NCBI GenBank assembly: GCA_035480415.1
Contig: DATIHT010000035.1
Coordinates: forward strand, 1-9,417
DNA from: DATIHT01 sp035480415
Lineage (GTDB): Bacteria > Patescibacteriota > Microgenomatia > Curtissbacterales > GWA2-41-24
DNA: 9,417 nucleotides
Direction: 5' to 3'
The notes beneath the pieces are model-generated. The model was given only the letters and a program-made list of their open reading frames with translations, was not told the origin of the DNA and ran no database searches. Each line of letters starts with the position of its first letter. Position 1 is the stretch's first letter. This document shows, piece by piece, positions 5,734 through 9,417 of this stretch. The position numbers and the translations under genes were made by a program.

Positions 5734-6753
5734 ATGGACCCAAAAATTCAACAGGCGCTGGAAGATGCCAAAGCCAAAATAGAGGGCGCAAAAGTTGTCA
5801 TGGACCTGGAGCAAACTTACGTTGAAATCTTCGGTAAAGACGGACTTGTTACAAACCTCACAAAACAAATTGGGGACATCGACCCGAAAGACCGAGCCTC
5901 CTTCGGTCAATCCGTTAACGTCGTCAAAAAAGAAATCGAGGAGTATCTCGCCAAAAAACGTTCGTCTTTAGTCGTTAGTCGTTCGTCAGGAACCATCGAT
6001 GTTACAGAGCCCGGCAAAAAACAAACAATCGGCCACCTACATTTAGTTTCCCAGGCTATGGAAGAAATAGTCGATATCTTCAAACGCCTTGGTTTCACGC
6101 TCCAGAGTTATCCGGAGGTAGATTGGGACTGGTACGCCTTCGAATCGCTAAACATGCCCAAAGAACACCCTGCAAGAGACGACTGGGAAACCTTCTTTGT
6201 AAAAGGCGACACAAATCCAAAGTACGGCAAGTTAGTTCTCACTCCTCACACCTCAAACGGTCAGGTAAGAGAAATGGAAAGAACCAAACCCCCAATTCGA
6301 ATGATCAATATAGCCCGCTGTTACAGAAGACAAATCGATGTTTCTCATACTCCAATGTTCCATCAATTCGAAGGCCTACTGGTAGACAAAAATATTTCTA
6401 TTCCAGACCTTAAGGGTACATTTGATTTTTTTACTACAAACTTTTTTGGCCCAAAAAGAGTGACACGTCTCAGGCCACATCATTTTCGTTTTACAGAACC
6501 ATCGTTTGAAGTAGACGTAACCTGCGGTGTTTGTCTTGGTAAGGGCTGCCGCTTTTGTAAATCCGGGTGGGTGGAACTTGGTGGTTCCGGAATGGTTCAC
6601 CCAAATGTATTAAGAGCCGGCGGAATCGACCCAAATAAATACAGCGGCTACGCCTTTGGTTGGGGAATAGAGCGAACAATTGCTATGAAAACAGATCTTG
6701 GGGACATAAGGTTGCTTTACCAAAATGATATTCGCTTTCTTGAGCAATTTTAA
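5734..6753 (+). CDS. pheS: Phenylalanyl-tRNA synthetase alpha subunit with a four-cysteine insert
   Basis: Catalytic subunit of the alpha2-beta2 PheRS. The 339 residues are close to the E. coli length (327). The N-terminal coiled coil covers about 1-75. The class II core has motif 1 around LNMPKEHPARDDWETFF (139-155), motif 2 IARCYRRQIDVSHTPMFHQFEG (193-214) and motif 3 YAFGWGIERTIAM (306-318). GYAFG holds the Ala that shapes the Phe pocket. TPHTSNGQVR (170-179) matches the conserved TSxxQxR element, and NDIRFLEQF is the usual C-terminus. Unusual: CGVCLGKGCRFC at 264-275 (CxxC-x4-CxxC), placed after FEVDV, where most PheS proteins have a short non-cysteine loop; it probably binds zinc. A tandem-repeat segment encodes RSSLVVSRSS (76-85) in the linker between coiled coil and core. 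pheT follows after 107 bases. Confidence 0.97.
   Translation: MDPKIQQALEDAKAKIEGAKVVMDLEQTYVEIFGKDGLVTNLTKQIGDIDPKDRASFGQSVNVVKKEIEEYLAKKRSSLVVSRSSGTIDVTEPGKKQTIGHLHLVSQAMEEIVDIFKRLGFTLQSYPEVDWDWYAFESLNMPKEHPARDDWETFFVKGDTNPKYGKLVLTPHTSNGQVREMERTKPPIRMINIARCYRRQIDVSHTPMFHQFEGLLVDKNISIPDLKGTFDFFTTNFFGPKRVTRLRPHHFRFTEPSFEVDVTCGVCLGKGCRFCKSGWVELGGSGMVHPNVLRAGGIDPNKYSGYAFGWGIERTIAMKTDLGDIRLLYQNDIRFLEQF
5959..5986 (+). repeat. Four tandem heptamers inside pheS
   Basis: Units CGTTCGT, CTTTAGT, CGTTAGT and CGTTCGT lie consecutively inside pheS and encode residues 76-85 (RSSLVVSRSS), the flexible linker between coiled coil and catalytic core. A 7-base unit does not keep the reading frame; gain or loss of a single unit would truncate PheS. 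Confidence 0.85.
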
Positions 6754-6860
6754 ATTTTAAATTTGAAATTTTTATTGAAATCTTAATATCTAAATTTTTA
6801 AAATTAAGTAACTGAAAATTGAATGAAAATTAAAAATTGTAAATTGAAAATTAACCTCTT
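6754..6860 (+). other. AT-rich pheS-pheT gap with 11-base units
   Basis: This 107-base gap is almost pure A and T. It contains units TGAAAATTGAA (6813-6823), TGAAAATTAAA (6824-6834), a diverged AATTGTAAAT (6835-6844) and TGAAAATTAAC (6845-6855), ending 5 bases before the pheT ATG. No Shine-Dalgarno sequence or hairpin terminator is present, so pheS-pheT readthrough is expected. Confidence 0.65.
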
Positions 6861-8924
6861 ATGAACATACTTGTACCCGTTTCCTGGCTCCGCGAATATT
6901 TAAAAACCGATGTTGCCGCAAAAACAGTTGCAAGTTTTCTAACCGCAAGCGGTCCTTCTGTTGAACGCATAGAAAAAAATGGTGAAGACCAGGTCTTCGA
7001 TGTCGAAGTAACTACCAACAGACCGGACGCTTATTCCATATATGGCATGGCAAGAGAAGCCAATGCAATTCTTGTTGCAAATGGTCAAAAATCGCAACTC
7101 ATAGAACCAGCAGGTATAAATCAAAGTCTGGAACCGGATACTAAAAACAAGCTGATACTCGACGTTTCAGTAGACAAAAAACTTTGCCCCAGATTCACAG
7201 CAATAATAATAGACAATGTAAAAATCGGCCCGTCCCCGGCACTTATTAAAAACCGGTTGGAAGCATGCGGCATAAGACCAATAAATAACATCGTCGACAT
7301 TACCAACTACATCATGCTCGAACTTGGCCAACCAATGCATGCTTTCGACTACGATAAAATCAAAGGTTCCAAAATGACACTTCGCGAATCAAAAGAGGGC
7401 GAAAGCGTAAGGACACTTGATGGTACAAACAGAAAACTCCCAAAAGGAACCATAGTTATCCAGGATGCAGAGAAATTAATAGACCTCTGCGGCATTATGG
7501 GTGGAGAAAACAGTGCAATTTCAACAAGAACAAAAAGAGTTATTTTGTTTGCACAATCCTACGATCAAATAAGAGTAAGAAAAACCACCCAAGTACTGGC
7601 ATTCAGAACAGATGCCGCTGCCCGCTTCGAAAAGGGGATAGACCTGGAAGGAATTTTAAAAGCCTTAAAAAAGAGTGTCGCACTTGCCAAGAAAAACGCC
7701 GGAGCAAAGATTGCTTCGGAACTTATTGATATTTACGCAAAACCAAAACTACCTATAAAAATTACTTTAAGTGCACAAAAGTTAAATAACTATCTGGGAA
7801 TTGAACTGCCAATAGAAAAGGCAGCAAAAATCCTCACACTCCTGGGCTTTGAAGTTAAAACAACTGCCCAGAACTTAACAGCAACTCCGCCTTCCTATAG
7901 AGTTGCCGATGTCGAACTTCCGGAAGATTTAATAGAAGAAGTGGCAAGGGTGTATGGATATCACAGCCTACCCTCCAAACTTCCGTCCGGCGAAATTCCA
8001 AGCAGCACTGGCAGTATTTTGGAAAATGTAATTGCGGTTAAAAAAGCATTAAAGTTTCTGGGCTTAACAGAAATTATTTCTTATTCAATAATTTCCAAAG
8101 AACTTCTGGCGCTTACCCAAATTCCGGAAAAAGATGCCGTAGAGCTTTCCAATCCGCTTTCCACAGAATGGCAATTCATGCGCCCCACAATAGTCCCGTC
8201 TTTGTTGCAAGTCGTTGCCCAAAACCAAAACTTACGGTCAAACCTCAAGCTTTTCGAAATTGCCAAGACATATTTACCCGCCGAAGCTTCAGCGAAGGCG
8301 GGCGAAAAAGTTACTGACGGCTTACCAAAACAAAACCTAAAAGTTGCTTTTGTTCTGCAAAACTCTTCATTTGAAAAAATAAAGGGTTTGGTCGAAAATT
8401 TATTCGAGATCATTAAAAGGGAACCTAAGTTTGAAAAATTCCAGGGGCAAAATCCGCTTTCGGAAAATTCTCAGTTCGCCATTATTAAGTGCACCAACCA
8501 AACAGTGGGTGGAGTTGGAGTACTAAAACAAAGCGTTGCTGATGCTCTGGGCATCGAGGGCAGCACGTTCATTGCAGAGATTGATCTAACTACCTGCTAC
8601 CAACTACCTGCTACCAACTCTTCATATAAATCTATTCCCAAATTCCCACCGGTAATTGAAGACATATCTGCAATATTTGATGAAAAACAAACTGCATCAG
8701 AAATAATTACAGAAGTTAAAAGGGCGGGGGAGCCGCTTGTTAAAAACATAGAAATTGTAGATATCTTCCGCGGAGACAAAATCGGCAAAGGTAAAAAATC
8801 TGTAACCCTCAGGCTTACTTATCAGGAAAAGGACGGGACACCAAAACAGGAAGAAGTAACCAGATTTAGGGGAATAATAACAGGACACCTGGAATCTTAC
8901 CTAAAAGCACAGGTCAGAAAATAG
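6861..8924 (+). CDS. pheT: Phenylalanyl-tRNA synthetase beta subunit lacking the EMAP/OB domain
   Basis: Structural, editing and tRNA-binding subunit of PheRS. At 687 residues it is about 110 shorter than E. coli PheT (795). The B1 start MNILVPVSWLREYL is present, but SVERIEKNGEDQVFDVEVTTNRPD (33-56) joins it directly to the second half of B1, so the inserted EMAP-II/OB tRNA-binding domain (B2) is absent. The B3/B4 editing region is intact: GQPMHAFD with His160, GIMGGE with Glu216, and FRTDAAARFEKG with Thr250 and Ala252. B5 runs from about 295 to 370 (EEVARVYGYHSLP). The B6/B7 catalytic-like region follows. The FDX-ACB anticodon-binding domain is at about 594-687 (KFPPVIEDISAIF to the end). 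Oddities: PAEASAKAG (473-481), encoded by a palindrome, and TTCYQLPATNS (577-587), encoded by tandem heptamers. No Shine-Dalgarno sequence precedes the ATG. Confidence 0.97.
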   Translation: MNILVPVSWLREYLKTDVAAKTVASFLTASGPSVERIEKNGEDQVFDVEVTTNRPDAYSIYGMAREANAILVANGQKSQLIEPAGINQSLEPDTKNKLILDVSVDKKLCPRFTAIIIDNVKIGPSPALIKNRLEACGIRPINNIVDITNYIMLELGQPMHAFDYDKIKGSKMTLRESKEGESVRTLDGTNRKLPKGTIVIQDAEKLIDLCGIMGGENSAISTRTKRVILFAQSYDQIRVRKTTQVLAFRTDAAARFEKGIDLEGILKALKKSVALAKKNAGAKIASELIDIYAKPKLPIKITLSAQKLNNYLGIELPIEKAAKILTLLGFEVKTTAQNLTATPPSYRVADVELPEDLIEEVARVYGYHSLPSKLPSGEIPSSTGSILENVIAVKKALKFLGLTEIISYSIISKELLALTQIPEKDAVELSNPLSTEWQFMRPTIVPSLLQVVAQNQNLRSNLKLFEIAKTYLPAEASAKAGEKVTDGLPKQNLKVAFVLQNSSFEKIKGLVENLFEIIKREPKFEKFQGQNPLSENSQFAIIKCTNQTVGGVGVLKQSVADALGIEGSTFIAEIDLTTCYQLPATNSSYKSIPKFPPVIEDISAIFDEKQTASEIITEVKRAGEPLVKNIEIVDIFRGDKIGKGKKSVTLRLTYQEKDGTPKQEEVTRFRGIITGHLESYLKAQVRK
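8277..8302. repeat. Palindromic element inserted in frame in pheT
   Basis: CCCGCC (8277-8282) pairs with GGCGGG (8297-8302); inside it GCT (8286-8288) pairs with AGC (8291-8293), flanked on both sides by GAA. Read in the pheT frame it gives PAEASAKAG (473-481), between a beta strand and a variable loop, where an insertion should be tolerated. The GC-rich, near-symmetric 26-base block contrasts with the AT-leaning gene around it. Confidence 0.75.
8588..8622 (+). repeat. Tandem heptamers inside pheT
   Basis: Units AACTACC, TGCTACC, AACTACC, TGCTACC and a partial AACTCTT. The 14-base pair of units (8588-8601) is repeated exactly at 8602-8615. The repeat encodes TTCYQLPATNS (577-587), just before the FDX-ACB domain. 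Single-unit changes would shift the frame. Confidence 0.85.
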
Positions 8925-8928
8925 ATTT

Positions 8929-8948
8929 CCACGGCCTAAAGGCCGTGG
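8929..8948. terminator. Perfect 8-bp hairpin after pheT (possible terminator)
   Basis: CCACGGCC (8929-8936), loop TAAA, GGCCGTGG (8941-8948), starting 4 bases after the pheT stop. TTCTCTC follows, a weak T-rich tail, so termination of pheT is plausible but not certain. It is one of several hairpins packed between the two convergent genes. Confidence 0.45.
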
Positions 8949-8955
8949 TTCTCTC

Positions 8956-9002
8956 ATCCTCGCTTCAGGATTCGCTTCATCCCTGGCGCTTGAAAGCCAG
9001 GG
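8956..9002. repeat. Chain of overlapping hairpins in the pheT / HxlR-gene gap
   Basis: ATCCT (8956-8960) can pair with AGGAT (8967-8971), and GGAT (8968-8971) can instead pair with ATCC (8979-8982). The loops share CGCTTC. CCCTGGC (8981-8987) pairs perfectly with GCCAGGG (8996-9002) around GCTTGAAA. Like the 8929 hairpin, the last stem is followed by TTCT. This may be an interspersed repeat or the remnant end of a mobile element; no transposase gene is present in the window. Confidence 0.55.
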
Positions 9003-9021
9003 TTCTTCGCTCGGAATAGAG

Positions 9022-9049
9022 AAAAATTATCAAACAGTAGAAGACTGTT
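9022..9049 (-). terminator. Possible terminator of the HxlR-type gene
   Basis: On the minus strand AACAGT (9049-9044), loop CTTCT and ACTGTT (9038-9033) form a 6-bp stem overlapping the last codons. Next come tandem stops TGA-TAA and a run of five T (9026-9022). The stem is short and AT-rich and the T-run is 6 bases from it, so this is a weak call. Confidence 0.35.
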
Positions 9050-9341
9050 CACCCCAGTCACGCATTTTGGCAATAATATCTCCCAACGATTTACCACGGT
9101 TAGTGATGGAATATTCAACCTTCAAGGGAACAGTAGGATATATCTTCTTCTCAACAATATTTTCCCTTTCCAACTGATCCAATCTCATCGAAAGAGTACG
9201 GGGACTAATCCCATCCAGCGCTTTTTGAAGCTCACCAAACCTTTTGGTTCCATCGAAAAGTTCACGCAAAATTAAGGCCGTCCATTTGGCGCCAATTACC
9301 TTAAGGGTTGTAGAAATACATGTTTGGTCAACACTATCCAT
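9030..9341 (-). CDS. HxlR-family winged-helix transcriptional regulator
   Basis: The 103-residue product matches the HxlR/DUF24 family in length and pattern. The conserved N-terminal Cys8 is followed by LKVIGAKWTALILREL (13-28), FDGTKRFGELQKALDGIS (29-46), recognition-helix region PRTLSMRLDQLERENIV (47-63), a beta wing EKKIYPTVPLKVEYSITNRG (64-83) and a terminal dimerisation helix (SLGDIIAKMRDWGE). Family members are dimeric DNA-binding proteins; some (YodB, HypR) use the N-terminal Cys to sense quinones, diamide or hypochlorite, so redox sensing is plausible but inferred. Start ATG 9341 is set by the conserved N-terminus. No Shine-Dalgarno sequence is present, and a TATAGT box 8 bases upstream suggests a nearly leaderless message. 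It converges with pheT and diverges from a probable gene at 9406. Confidence 0.95.
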   Translation of the reverse strand: MDSVDQTCISTTLKVIGAKWTALILRELFDGTKRFGELQKALDGISPRTLSMRLDQLERENIVEKKIYPTVPLKVEYSITNRGKSLGDIIAKMRDWGEQSSTV

Positions 9342-9342
9342 A

Positions 9343-9400
9343 TATAGTAACTATACTTTTTGTAACTACTTTACAATGTATAGTAACTACTGATAGTATA
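9343..9400. promoter_or_regulatory. Divergent promoter region with three TAGTnACTA-type operators
   Basis: GTAACTA occurs three times on the plus strand: 9347-9353, 9362-9368 and 9383-9389. The first lies inside a perfect palindrome TATAGT-A-ACTATA (9343-9355), the second in TTGTAACTA, the third in TAGTAACTA (9381-9389). Centre spacings are 15 and 21 bases. For the minus-strand gene, TATAGT (9355-9350) can serve as the -10 box. For a plus-strand gene, TTTACA (9370-9375), an 18-base spacer and TAGTAT (9394-9399) form a promoter. The repeats overlap both promoters, as expected for an autoregulated winged-helix repressor. Confidence 0.65.
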
Positions 9401-9405
9401 GCATC

Positions 9406-9417
9406 ATGATTCAACAC
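9406..9417 (+). CDS. Possible start of a divergent gene (cut by the window end)
   Basis: ATG at 9406 opens a frame reading Met-Ile-Gln-His to the edge. The call rests on context: a plus-strand promoter (TTTACA, 18 bases, TAGTAT) ends exactly 6 bases before it, the same geometry seen at pheS. HxlR-type regulators commonly control an adjacent divergent gene. Nothing can be said about its product. Confidence 0.3.

Noticed and set aside
8081..8413. Minus-strand frame opposite pheT containing AFAEASAGK
   Set aside because: It is the reverse reading of pheT and its palindrome, with no start context or family resemblance.

Overview
The window looks like a bacterial chromosome segment from the Candidate Phyla Radiation (Patescibacteria), most likely a Microgenomates-type lineage. 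That placement is an inference from several features: the gene set; compact tRNA synthetases (a PheT without its EMAP/OB domain and a PheS with a CxxC-x4-CxxC insert); almost no Shine-Dalgarno sequences; -10 boxes only 6 nt from start codons; and short palindromes and tandem repeats scattered through both gaps and genes. Stops are mostly TAA, with two TAG and one TGA (TGA-TAA tandem at the HxlR-type gene). This fits the standard bacterial code rather than the UGA=Gly code of some CPR lineages.

Layout. Positions 1-2496 hold the classic translation cluster thrS (5' end outside the window), infC, rpmI, rplT. Positions 2504-4846 hold three genes packed with 7-14 nt gaps: an unrecognised 178-aa protein, a fold-type I PLP aminotransferase, and a 223-aa protein with one N-terminal membrane anchor. 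A strong promoter at about 4904-4933, followed at once by a hairpin and T-tract, precedes an unrecognised 209-aa protein (5002-5631). After a nested palindrome (5656-5693) come pheS (with its own promoter and probably a leaderless mRNA) and pheT. In bacteria such as E. coli these genes belong to the same cluster; here four extra genes have been inserted between rplT and pheS. pheT converges on an HxlR-type regulator on the minus strand (9030-9341) across a hairpin-rich gap. Upstream of that regulator lie three TAGTnACTA-type half-palindromes and a probable divergent gene starting at 9406.

How the genes work together. ThrRS and the PheRS alpha and beta subunits charge tRNAs, IF3 controls start-codon selection and subunit recycling, and L35 and L20 are neighbouring 50S proteins. 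infC is the only gene in the window with a clear Shine-Dalgarno sequence, and it appears to start at an AUC codon. This matches the known autoregulatory logic by which IF3 represses its own non-AUG start.

Most unusual features. (1) The AUC start of infC. (2) Several different four-unit 7-mer or 9-mer tandem repeats, both in gaps (upstream of infC and rpmI) and inside pheS, pheT and infC. (3) A palindrome inserted in frame in pheT that encodes PAEASAKAG. (4) A nested self-complementary element before pheS. (5) The repeated -10/6 nt/ATG geometry. No defence system, CRISPR array, complete insertion sequence, rRNA or tRNA gene was seen. No gap without a gene exceeds 300 bases.
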